DNA from: Clostridia bacterium
Lineage (GTDB): Bacteria > Bacillota > Clostridia > Oscillospirales > Acutalibacteraceae
Assembly: GCA_900755995.1 (NCBI GenBank)
Contig: CAAEIM010000101.1
Span: 1 to 7,257 of the forward strand
DNA: 7,257 nucleotides
Reading direction: 5' to 3'
In this document: positions 1 to 6,065 of the stretch, piece by piece
Layout: every line of letters begins with the position of its first letter
How positions within the stretch are numbered: the first letter of the stretch is position 1
The notes under the pieces: generated by a model
Told to the model about the DNA's origin: nothing
The model's database searches: none
What the model saw: the letters and a program-made list of their open reading frames with translations, nothing else
Translations under genes and position numbers: made by a program

Positions 1-449
1 CTCGCGAGGAACTCGGTGAGCAGGTTGGCGAGAGCCAAGATCAAATCCGCCGCTATATCCGCCTGACCTACCTTGTCCCGGAACTGCGTGACTATGTGGA
101 CGAGGGTCAGATCAAGATGCGTCCTGCGGTGGAGCTGTCCTATCTCGACGAGGATTGCCAACGAGCCGTGGTGGACGAAATCGACCTGAACCAAGCCACA
201 CCTTCCCACGCACAGACCATTCGGATGCGTCAGTTCTTCACAGACGGCAAGCTCACGCCGGAGGTGATCTCCGCCATTATGAGCGAGGAGAAACCCAATC
301 AGCGGGAGAAGATCGTCCTGCGTGGCGACAAGGTGCGAAGTCTGATTCCAAAAAATATCCCGCTGGCACAGACGGAGGATTATGTGGTCAAAGCGCTGGA
401 GCATTACAACCGCTTCCTCCGACAACGGGCAGAGCGTGACAGCCGCTAA
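1..449 (+). CDS. parB: ParB/Spo0J-family partition protein, C-terminal part (5' end outside window)
   Basis: Only the last 148 residues are visible; the open frame enters from the left edge (first whole codon at position 3) and ends at TAA 447-449. The start of the visible part, EELGEQVGESQDQIRRYIRL, followed by VPELRDYVDEG, is the typical helix-turn-helix and following helix of ParB proteins. In this family that region recognises the parS centromere. The tail (LTPEVISAIMSEEK, then IPLAQTEDYVVKALEHYNRF) matches the C-terminal layout of ParB-like proteins carried by Clostridia ICEs. The N-terminal CTPase/nuclease-like domain, and any parA partner, would lie upstream of the window. A GTG at 96 is an internal codon and not a start, because homology continues upstream of it. 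Known role: it binds DNA near its own locus and helps maintain or regulate the element. On an ICE this could mean stabilising the excised circle or regulating genes, which is inference. The repeats at 533-577 just downstream are a possible target. Confidence 0.88.
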   Translation, partial: REELGEQVGESQDQIRRYIRLTYLVPELRDYVDEGQIKMRPAVELSYLDEDCQRAVVDEIDLNQATPSHAQTIRMRQFFTDGKLTPEVISAIMSEEKPNQREKIVLRGDKVRSLIPKNIPLAQTEDYVVKALEHYNRFLRQRAERDSR

Positions 450-532
450 GCGCAGGCGGAGTATGTTTTCTGCCGTCCCCTTCCTCACACTCCATCCCCT
501 GTAAAACCACCAGACTTTCCGAGAATAAATAT

Positions 533-577
533 CTATCTCTTAACTTTATCTCTATCTCCCTGAGTAAAGTCTATCTC
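533..577. repeat. Three CTATCTC direct repeats with exact 19-bp period (iteron-like)
   Basis: CTATCTC occurs at 533-539, 552-558 and 571-577, each start exactly 19 bp from the last, just under two helical turns. A fourth partial copy (TATCTC) lies off-register at 547-552. ACTTTA at 543-548 is the reverse complement of TAAAGT at 565-570, so the middle can also form a weak 6-bp hairpin. Regular spacing directly downstream of parB suggests a protein-binding array such as a centromere-like site or an operator, but this is inference; it does not resemble the canonical parS 16-mer. Confidence 0.5.
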
Positions 578-594
578 AGAGTAGCTCGGAGATC

Positions 595-613
595 GCACAG
601 TTTGGAATTGTGC
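595..613. promoter_or_regulatory. Inverted repeat over the -35 region (candidate operator)
   Basis: GCACAGTTTGGAATTGTGC is an inverted repeat with 8-bp arms (one G:T mismatch) around TGG. It covers the candidate -35 hexamer at 601-606 of the promoter whose -10 box is at 624-629. There is no T-run after it, so it does not look like a terminator. A dyad over a -35 element is a common place for a repressor or activator to bind. No regulator can be named from the sequence. Confidence 0.45.
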
Positions 614-629
614 TTCCCGGCGATATAAT
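601..629 (+). promoter_or_regulatory. Candidate sigma-A promoter for the lipoprotein gene
   Basis: A perfect TATAAT -10 box sits at 624-629. Seventeen bases upstream is TTTGGA (601-606), which matches only three of six positions of the TTGACA consensus. The weak -35 overlapping an inverted repeat suggests regulated rather than constitutive use. Transcription would start near 636-637, about 70 bases before the ATG at 707. Confidence 0.55.
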
Positions 630-636
630 AAAAAGT

Positions 637-707
637 TGCGCTTCAAAACGCATCTTTGTCTGAACGGTTCTCATCGGGTAGAATGTGGTCGAAGGGAGTG
701 AAGCGCA
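637..707 (+). promoter_or_regulatory. 5' leader with long-range pairing that could close over the start codon
   Basis: TGCGCTTCA at 637-645 is the exact reverse complement of TGAAGCGCA at 699-707, which ends on the A of the start codon. The predicted transcript begins at about 636-637, so the very 5' end of the mRNA could pair with the stretch between the ribosome binding site (691-697) and the ATG. A competing local 4-bp hairpin, TGCG 637-640 with CGCA 649-652, uses the same 5' bases. This could modulate translation; the structure is seen on paper only. Confidence 0.35.
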
Positions 708-1261
708 TGAAATCCAAAATCGCAGTTCTTTTTCTCGTCGGACTTTTGTGCCTGACCACGGGGTGCAGCAACACCTCACATATTGCAGAACAGCCTGCCC
801 CGGTTTCTTCTTCGGGAAGCAACAAAGCTCCTAGCCAAGTGGAAACGGCGCAGGCAACAGAAAAAACAGAGGTTGAACAACCCCGAAGTACAGAGCCGGA
901 ATACTCTGCGTTATCTCAAAAAGAACAGCCTTCATCTTTAATAGCGGAAAAACAGAAATCGGCAGAACAACCACAACCTGCGGAGCAACAAGAGCAAGAA
1001 CCCGCAGAGCCAGCCTTCGATATCGACTATTGGATCAATTTTGCTCAAAGCTGTGCCGAGAGTGTTGGTCTTATGCTAGACAGCGAAGCCGTGTACTGCT
1101 GGGACAACCCCATTGCCGCAGGCACAGATTGTAAATACACCGAAAGGGACATCGAGGGTTACTTGAACCGCTACGCCAAAGATCCAGACATCACGGATGT
1201 TTGGATTTGGTATGAGCAGACCGGAACCGGCTCCTTTGAGGTGTATATCGGCTACGCATAA
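707..1261 (+). CDS. Small secreted lipoprotein with Gln/Glu/Pro-rich tether, unknown function
   Basis: The product is 184 residues. Residues 1-20 are a lipoprotein signal peptide: MKSK, a hydrophobic core (IAVLFLVGLLCL), then TTGC with Cys20 as the predicted lipidated residue. The -3 Thr is a slightly loose lipobox. Residues 21-103 are a low-complexity, probably disordered spacer rich in Gln, Glu, Pro, Ser and Ala. Residues 104-184 are the only likely folded part, starting FDIDYWINFAQSC and containing Cys116, Cys131 and Cys142, with a closing VWIWYEQTG...FEVYIGY strand pair. The ATG at 707 is chosen because GAAGGGA (691-697) lies 9 bases upstream and the signal peptide starts there; an in-frame TTG at 656 and GTG at 698 would spoil both. 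I do not recognise the C-terminal domain. Its place before a wall-anchored adhesin suggests a surface role at the donor cell membrane, which is inference. A strong terminator follows. Confidence 0.8.
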   Translation: MKSKIAVLFLVGLLCLTTGCSNTSHIAEQPAPVSSSGSNKAPSQVETAQATEKTEVEQPRSTEPEYSALSQKEQPSSLIAEKQKSAEQPQPAEQQEQEPAEPAFDIDYWINFAQSCAESVGLMLDSEAVYCWDNPIAAGTDCKYTERDIEGYLNRYAKDPDITDVWIWYEQTGTGSFEVYIGYA

Positions 1262-1281
1262 CAAAAAATCAAATCACACTG

Positions 1282-1311
1282 AAACGCATCGTCAAAGCAC
1301 GGTGCGTTTTT
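1282..1311 (+). terminator. Rho-independent terminator (or attenuator) between lipoprotein and adhesin genes
   Basis: The stem AAACGCATCGT (1282-1292) pairs with ACGGTGCGTTT (1299-1309), giving 11 pairs with one T:G wobble. The loop is CAAAGC, followed by a T-rich tract TTTTTCGTTTT that overlaps the end of the stem. It ends only about 10 bases before the AAGGAGG ribosome binding site (1319-1325) of the adhesin gene, so there is no room for a separate promoter after it. It may act as a partial terminator that lowers adhesin expression relative to the lipoprotein, or as a regulated attenuator. Confidence 0.85.
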
Positions 1312-1336
1312 CGTTTTCAAGGAGGTATTTAACACA

Positions 1337-4300
1337 ATGAAATCAAATATTATCAAGCGGGGAGTGGCAGGACTGCTTTCTCTCGTGATGTGCATTTCAA
1401 CTTTCGTAGGGATTGGTACTACCACCGCTTTTGCAGCTGGGGAACAGGCCGAAGTTTATCTCGTTTCTTTTCCGAGAAGCGGTGATACAAATCTTGATTA
1501 CAGCGGAACTTGGGGACATCCCAATCTCCACTATATGAACGGATGGAATTCCGGTGAGTCCAAGTTCACTATCGTCCGAGCAATGCATTCATATGACGGT
1601 AACATATGTTATTGCATTGAGCCGGGCGCACAGCAGGATACTGGCGACAAGTATACCAGCAAGGATGAAACCTTTTGGGATAACCTTCCCTCGGATTTTA
1701 ACAGCACCATTTCTCCCTACGATATGAAGCTGTTCATCGGGCGTATTATGCAGTACGGCTACACGGGACCGATCAGCACCTCTTGGCGTTCTCAGAACGC
1801 AAGCGATGCCGCAACGCTGGCACAGGCAATGGCAACGCAGGTGCTTATTTGGGAAACCGTAGTTGGTGAACGTGATGAGGATTTCAATCATATCAGTCCT
1901 GGCAGTTATGATGCCGTAAAGAGCGTTGTCAGCACAGCGCACCCTCTGTATAGCCAGTTCATCAGCTACTACAACAGCATTGAAGCAAGCGTACAGCGTC
2001 ACTCTGCTATTCCCAGCTTTATGGCGAAAACTCCCGGCAAGGCGCAGAGTGTCGAGCTTGCTTGGAACGGTACGAACTACACCGCAACTCTGACCGACGG
2101 CAACAATGTCCTTTCCTATTATAGCTTTTCTGCGAATGAGGATGGCATTTCTTTCAGCGTCAGCGGAAACAAGCTCGTCATTACGGCGGCTACCGCACCC
2201 TCTGACAGCGTAAGAATTACAGCAAGCAAGTCCGGAGCAACCCGCCGAGGTATCATTACTTGGACAGATGGAAGATACGCTCCCGGAAGCGGTATTCAGG
2301 ATGTCGTCAGCTACGCCCAAGAAGTCAATGACCCGGTGCAGGCATTTCTCAATCTGAAGGTCAGCTACGGCTCTGCCAAGATCGTCAAGACCTCTGAGGA
2401 CGGCAAGGTAGATAACCTCACCTTTACCGTTACCGGCAACGGGGTCAATCAGACGGTCAAGACCAACGCCAAGGGTGAGATTCAGATCGATAACCTGATG
2501 CCCGGTGTCTACACCGTGACGGAGATGAGCTACGACAAATATGAGCCGCAGGAATCTCGCCGTATTACCGTGGTTTCCGGTCAGGTTTCCACCGTGAACT
2601 TCAACAATAAGCTCAAGCGTGGCGACTTGCAGATCATCAAGTCCTCGGAAGATAGCCTTGTGGAGGGCGTGACCTTCCACCTGTACGGCACTTCTCTCTC
2701 CGGCATTGCCGTGGACGAGTACGCCGTCACCGACGAAAACGGCATTGCAACCTTTGAGGATGTCCTTATTTCCGGCGCTGCACCCTATACCGTAGAGGAA
2801 GTGGACACCGCCATTCGCTATGTGGTTCCCGAGGTGCAGAGCGCACCCATCCTTTGGAACGAAGTCACCAACCGTAGCTTTACCAACATCCTCAAGAAGT
2901 TTACCGTGACCGTCACCAAAAGCGATGCCGAAACCGGCACGGCACAGGGTGACGCTTCTCTTGCCGGTGCGGTCTACGGTATTTACAAGGGCGAAACTCT
3001 TGTGGACACCTATACCACCGATCAGAACGGCCAGTTCGTGACCAAGGAATATGTCTGTGACGATGACTGGACAGTGCGGGAAATCACCCCGTCTGAGGGC
3101 TATCTGCTGGACACCGCCATTCACAAGGTCGGCGCAGAGCCGCAGCTCTATACCGTGGAGCATAATCAGACGGCGAACGATGTGACCGAGCAAATCATCA
3201 AGGGCAATATCGCCATCATCAAGCATACGGATAGCGGCGAAACGCAAGTCGAAACGCCGGAGAGCGGCGCTGAATTTGCCGTGTACCGAAAAGCCGCAGG
3301 CAGCTACGAGGTTGCCAAGGACACCGAGCGTGACTATCTCACCTGTGACGAAAACGGCTTTGCGCACACCAAGGATATGCCTTACGGCATTTATACTGTC
3401 CATCAGGTGTCCGGCTGGGAAGGCAGTGAGCGGATGCCCGACTTCGATGTGTTCATCTCTCAGAACGGGGCGACCTACCGCTATCTTCTCAACAACGCTC
3501 CCTTCAACAGCTTCATCAAGATCGTGAAGCAGGACGCAGAAACCGGAAAGACCATTCCGTATGCCGGTGCAGGCTTCCAAATTTACGACCCGAACGGCAA
3601 TCTCGTGACGATGACCTTCACTTACCCTACGCCTACCACCATTGATGTGCTCTATACCGATGCCGAAGGTTCACTGGTCACGCCGGAAAAGCTGCCCTTT
3701 GGTAAGGGCTACTCCATCGTCGAGGTGCAGGCTCCGTATGGCTATGTGCTGGACGACACGAGAGTGTACTTTGATGTTACGGAGGATAATTCAAGCGAGG
3801 AAAGCGAGGTTACAGTGGTCAAAGTTGAGAAACCCAATATGGCACAGAAAGGCACCATCACGGTGGAAAAGACCGGCGAGGTGTTCTTTGGCGTTTCCGT
3901 CAGCGGCGGCGTGGATGAAAGCGGCAAGGAGCTGCCTACCATTTATCAGCCGCAGTACGAAAAGCGTGGACTTCCCGGTGCGGTATATGAGATCGTCGCC
4001 GCAGAGGATATTATCACGCCGGACGGCACTGTCCGAAACACAAAGGGCGAGGTCGTGGACACCGTAACCACCGACGAAAACGGTGTCGCCACAAGCCGGG
4101 AACTCTATCTCGGCAAATATGAGGTGCGAGAGCTCACAGCACCCCACGGGATGGTGCTCAATCCCGAACCCCATTCCGTTGAGCTTGGCTACGCCGGTCA
4201 GAGCGTTGCCGGTACCGAAACGGCGACTTCCTTTGAAAACGAGCGTCAGAAGGTGGAGATCAGCCTTGTGAAATCCCTTGAGCAGAACGATACCTTCGGC

Positions 4301-5611
4301 ATCGGCGCAAACGGCGAGATGAAGAATATCTCCTTTGGCCTGTTTGCTGCCGAGGAAATCGTCAGCACCAGCGGCACATCCATTCCCGCAGACGGACTGA
4401 TCGAGATCATCACACTGAATGAGGACGGCACGGCAACGGTCAAGACCGACCTGCCGCTTGGCAGCTACTATGTAAAGGAGCTTGCCACCGACAGCCACTA
4501 CCTGCTGTCCGATACCAAGTACCCCGTGACCTTTGAATACGCCGGTCAGGATATTGCCGTCGTGAAAATCAGCGCCAATGACGGGAAAGCCATCGAAAAT
4601 GATCTGATCTACGGTTCTGTTTCCGGTAAGAAGATCGATGAAAACGGCAGTGCTCTCGGCGGTGCGCTGATTGGACTGTTCCGCACGGATGATGGCGAGT
4701 TTACAAAGGAAAACGCTCTGCTGACTGCCACTTCTGCTGAAGATGGCAGTTTTTCTTTTGAGAACATTCCTTACGGCACTTGGTATGTCCGTGAAATCGA
4801 ACAGCCCGCTGGCTTCGTGCTGGATGATACCATCTATCCCGTGACCATCGGCGCAGACGGTCAGGTCGTGGAGATCAAGATCGTCAACACATATGTCCGT
4901 GGAAACATCCATCTGACCAAGGTGGATTCCGAATATCCTGACAACAAGCTGACCGGAGCAACCTTTGAGGTCTATAAGGACAGTAACGCAAACGGCAAGC
5001 TGGACGATGGCGATGAACTGCTCGGCACACTGACCGAAAAGGAAAAGGGCGAATACAGTATGAACGACTTGTTCTACGGTCGCTACTTCGTCAAGGAAAC
5101 CAAAGCCCCGGAGGGTTTTATCCTCGATACCGGCGTGTATGAAGTGATGATCGACACCAACGGCAAGACCTACGAGGTGGAGAACAAGGCAGGTGTCGGC
5201 TTCATCAATGAAGCTATGCGAGGCAACCTGAAAATTGTCAAGACCTCCTCTGACGGCAAGGTCAAGGGCTTCGCTTTCCGCATTACCGGAGCAAACGGCT
5301 ATGACATTATCCTTGAAACCAACGACAAGGGTGAGATCTTCCTCGACGGGCTTCGCATCGGTGATTACACCATTTCCGAGGTGAGCAACTCCACATCTTC
5401 GATGTATGTTCTACCTGCCGACAAGAAGGCAACGGTCAAGATTGGCTCCACTACCATTGTGGAGATGCATAATGTTCTGCGTGATACGCCTAAGACCGGC
5501 GATACCACCAATCTGCCGCTGCTCTATGCCCTTGCAGGTCTGTCCGCAGTGGGCATCGCTGTGTGCGGCATTATCGGATTCAAGAAAAAGAAGAAGGAGG
5601 ATCGTAACTAA
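1337..5611 (+). CDS. Thioester-domain SpaA/CnaB-type sortase-anchored surface adhesin
   Basis: The product is 1424 residues, secreted and predicted to be wall-anchored. Residues 1-34 are a signal peptide ending AFAA. Residues about 38-340 look like a Cys-Gln thioester domain: YCIEPG with Cys93 as candidate nucleophile, the ATQVLIWE block at 166-173, and VQAF with Gln335 as candidate partner. In known members the thioester reacts with amines on a target surface to bind covalently. About ten SpaA/CnaB-like beta domains follow (roughly 346-426, 428-518, 520-622, 622-722, 725-832, 838-970, 971-1090, 1092-1186, 1188-1293, 1295-1380). Several have the Lys/Glu/Asn set expected for an internal isopeptide bond, for example Lys351, Glu396 and Asn424. 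The C-terminus has TPKTG (1384-1388), a membrane helix (about 1393-1415) and KKKKK. The ATG has AAGGAGG 11 bases upstream. No sortase gene lies in the window. Cys574 and Cys670 are unusual for such stalk domains. Confidence 0.93.
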   Translation: MKSNIIKRGVAGLLSLVMCISTFVGIGTTTAFAAGEQAEVYLVSFPRSGDTNLDYSGTWGHPNLHYMNGWNSGESKFTIVRAMHSYDGNICYCIEPGAQQDTGDKYTSKDETFWDNLPSDFNSTISPYDMKLFIGRIMQYGYTGPISTSWRSQNASDAATLAQAMATQVLIWETVVGERDEDFNHISPGSYDAVKSVVSTAHPLYSQFISYYNSIEASVQRHSAIPSFMAKTPGKAQSVELAWNGTNYTATLTDGNNVLSYYSFSANEDGISFSVSGNKLVITAATAPSDSVRITASKSGATRRGIITWTDGRYAPGSGIQDVVSYAQEVNDPVQAFLNLKVSYGSAKIVKTSEDGKVDNLTFTVTGNGVNQTVKTNAKGEIQIDNLMPGVYTVTEMSYDKYEPQESRRITVVSGQVSTVNFNNKLKRGDLQIIKSSEDSLVEGVTFHLYGTSLSGIAVDEYAVTDENGIATFEDVLISGAAPYTVEEVDTAIRYVVPEVQSAPILWNEVTNRSFTNILKKFTVTVTKSDAETGTAQGDASLAGAVYGIYKGETLVDTYTTDQNGQFVTKEYVCDDDWTVREITPSEGYLLDTAIHKVGAEPQLYTVEHNQTANDVTEQIIKGNIAIIKHTDSGETQVETPESGAEFAVYRKAAGSYEVAKDTERDYLTCDENGFAHTKDMPYGIYTVHQVSGWEGSERMPDFDVFISQNGATYRYLLNNAPFNSFIKIVKQDAETGKTIPYAGAGFQIYDPNGNLVTMTFTYPTPTTIDVLYTDAEGSLVTPEKLPFGKGYSIVEVQAPYGYVLDDTRVYFDVTEDNSSEESEVTVVKVEKPNMAQKGTITVEKTGEVFFGVSVSGGVDESGKELPTIYQPQYEKRGLPGAVYEIVAAEDIITPDGTVRNTKGEVVDTVTTDENGVATSRELYLGKYEVRELTAPHGMVLNPEPHSVELGYAGQSVAGTETATSFENERQKVEISLVKSLEQNDTFGIGANGEMKNISFGLFAAEEIVSTSGTSIPADGLIEIITLNEDGTATVKTDLPLGSYYVKELATDSHYLLSDTKYPVTFEYAGQDIAVVKISANDGKAIENDLIYGSVSGKKIDENGSALGGALIGLFRTDDGEFTKENALLTATSAEDGSFSFENIPYGTWYVREIEQPAGFVLDDTIYPVTIGADGQVVEIKIVNTYVRGNIHLTKVDSEYPDNKLTGATFEVYKDSNANGKLDDGDELLGTLTEKEKGEYSMNDLFYGRYFVKETKAPEGFILDTGVYEVMIDTNGKTYEVENKAGVGFINEAMRGNLKIVKTSSDGKVKGFAFRITGANGYDIILETNDKGEIFLDGLRIGDYTISEVSNSTSSMYVLPADKKATVKIGSTTIVEMHNVLRDTPKTGDTTNLPLLYALAGLSAVGIAVCGIIGFKKKKKEDRN
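2372..5476 (+). repeat. Array of about ten SpaA/CnaB-like stalk domains
   Basis: Inside the adhesin gene the stalk repeats a pattern: an opening strand with a Lys (KIVKTSEDG, IHLTKVDSE, IKIVKQDAETG), a DENG-type turn, then YTVxE or YxVxE and often AP.GY.L, and a closing strand such as FxN. Domains are 80-130 residues long and mostly divergent. The first (DNA 2372-2620) and last (5225-5482) are clearly the closest pair. The sixth and seventh, which also resemble each other (AAEDI/AAEEI, then GYAGQS/EYAGQD), carry extra loops. Domain counts are by eye. Confidence 0.8.
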
Positions 5612-5703
5612 TGGAACCTAAAACCATCGTGGCTATCGTACTGGTAGCCTTTATCATCGGCGGCTTTATCTTCTTGCAGGTCAGAAAGAAAAACAAGAAG
5701 TGA
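5611..5703 (+). CDS. 30-residue single-span membrane microprotein coupled to the adhesin
   Basis: The ATG at 5611 shares its A with the TAA of the adhesin gene (TAATG). A strong AAGGAGG (5594-5600) lies 10 bases upstream, inside the codons for the adhesin's lysine-rich tail. The product starts MEPKT, has a hydrophobic stretch of about 17 residues (IVAIVLVAFIIGGFIFL), and ends VRKKNKK. The likely topology is N-out/C-in by the positive-inside rule. Stop-start overlap plus a strong binding site argue for real, coupled translation, and a terminator follows directly, so it is the last gene of the surface module. The helix and basic tail echo the adhesin's own membrane anchor. It may assist adhesin export, sortase handling or membrane retention; this is inference, and no family is recognised. 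Confidence 0.72.
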   Translation: MEPKTIVAIVLVAFIIGGFIFLQVRKKNKK

Positions 5704-5714
5704 GCCAATCATCC

Positions 5715-5744
5715 AAGGGGCGGAGCAGAAACTCCGCCCCTTTT
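5715..5744 (+). terminator. Strong rho-independent terminator after the surface module
   Basis: AAGGGGCGGAG (5715-5725) and CTCCGCCCCTT (5732-5742) form an 11-bp perfect stem with a CAGAAA loop and a TTTT run (5741-5744). It begins 12 bases after the microprotein stop. The AAGGAGG of the next gene starts at 5755, so no promoter fits between them. Confidence 0.93.
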
Positions 5745-5767
5745 CTACTACCCGAAGGAGGGATCTG

Positions 5768-6055
5768 ATGAATCAACAGAAAACCGTGGAGAGCCGTGTG
5801 CTTTCTATCTTGAAGGACTGCCCAAGAGCAAGGTTCGACGATATGATCCTTATTATGCACTACTACAATCGCTATGCGACTTATCTCAGAGCCGGTGAAC
5901 TGCCTCTCAATGACCTTGCGTTCAACTACAAAAGCTACGGACTGCCGTGTTTTGAAACCATCCGCAGGGCAAGGCAGCGTGTGCAGTCGCTTTTTCCGGA
6001 ATACTCCCGCAACGCCGAGCAGGATGATATGGTTATCATCATCGGCATTCTCTGA
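5768..6055 (+). CDS. Conserved-hypothetical small protein, phage/ICE accessory type
   Basis: The product is 95 residues with a strong GAAGGAGGG site (5754-5762) before the ATG. It looks mainly helical: an N-terminal helix (VLSILKDCPRAR), a central tyrosine-rich segment (LIMHYYNRYATYLR, 27-41), and LPCFETIRRARQRVQSLFPEY (59-79). From memory, the pattern LPSxETxxRARRKxQ near the C-terminus recurs in small hypothetical proteins of Bacillota phages and ICEs near replication genes. The basic RRARQR helix could contact nucleic acid, which is inference. The next gene follows 10 bases after the stop, so it is probably first in the operon running to the window end. Function unknown. Confidence 0.8.
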   Translation: MNQQKTVESRVLSILKDCPRARFDDMILIMHYYNRYATYLRAGELPLNDLAFNYKSYGLPCFETIRRARQRVQSLFPEYSRNAEQDDMVIIIGIL

Positions 6056-6065
6056 GGTAACGGCT

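Larger units (their letters stand above)
450..706. other. Intergenic regulatory region between parB and the lipoprotein gene
   Basis: This 257-base gap has no convincing coding sequence on either strand; the short minus-strand open frames at 576-825 run into the lipoprotein gene and lack family features. Its composition is more T/C- and A/T-rich than the flanking genes. From left to right it holds three CTATCTC repeats at 19-bp spacing (533-577), an inverted repeat (595-613), a perfect -10 box (624-629), and a leader of about 70 bases with a long-range complementary pair (637-645 with 699-707). I see no clear terminator for parB. Confidence 0.7.

Noticed and set aside
155..439. 94-codon plus-strand frame inside parB
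   Set aside because: Out-of-frame shadow of parB with an arginine- and glycine-rich nonsense-like composition.
656..706. TTG-initiated extension of the lipoprotein by 17 residues
   Set aside because: It would place charged residues ahead of the signal peptide, lacks a ribosome binding site, and starts only about 20 bases after the predicted transcription start. The ATG at 707 has GAAGGGA at proper spacing.
1282..1290. AAACGCATC shared by the leader (646-654) and the terminator stem
   Set aside because: A 9-base direct repeat with no matching context; probably coincidence, although an antitermination link cannot be excluded.
1326..1331. TATTTA as a possible -10 box right before the adhesin start
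   Set aside because: It would give a nearly leaderless transcript that excludes the strong AAGGAGG site, and no good -35 lies upstream.
1589..3580. 663-codon open frame on the minus strand
   Set aside because: It is codon-aligned opposite the adhesin frame, so it is open simply because the adhesin rarely uses TTA, CTA or TCA codons. It has no family features and the plus-strand protein is unmistakable.
2732..4083. GACGAAAACGG recurring at 2732, 3347 and 4073 as a possible DNA site
   Set aside because: It encodes the DENG turn of the stalk domains in frame each time, so protein constraint explains it.
3791..4912. 373-codon open frame on the minus strand
   Set aside because: Same codon-aligned phase as the larger minus-strand frame, within the adhesin repeats; a shadow of repetitive, biased codons.
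5874..6065. Upstream extension of the 197-residue gene
   Set aside because: It overlaps the 95-residue gene in another frame and lacks a ribosome binding site; ATG 6066 has one.
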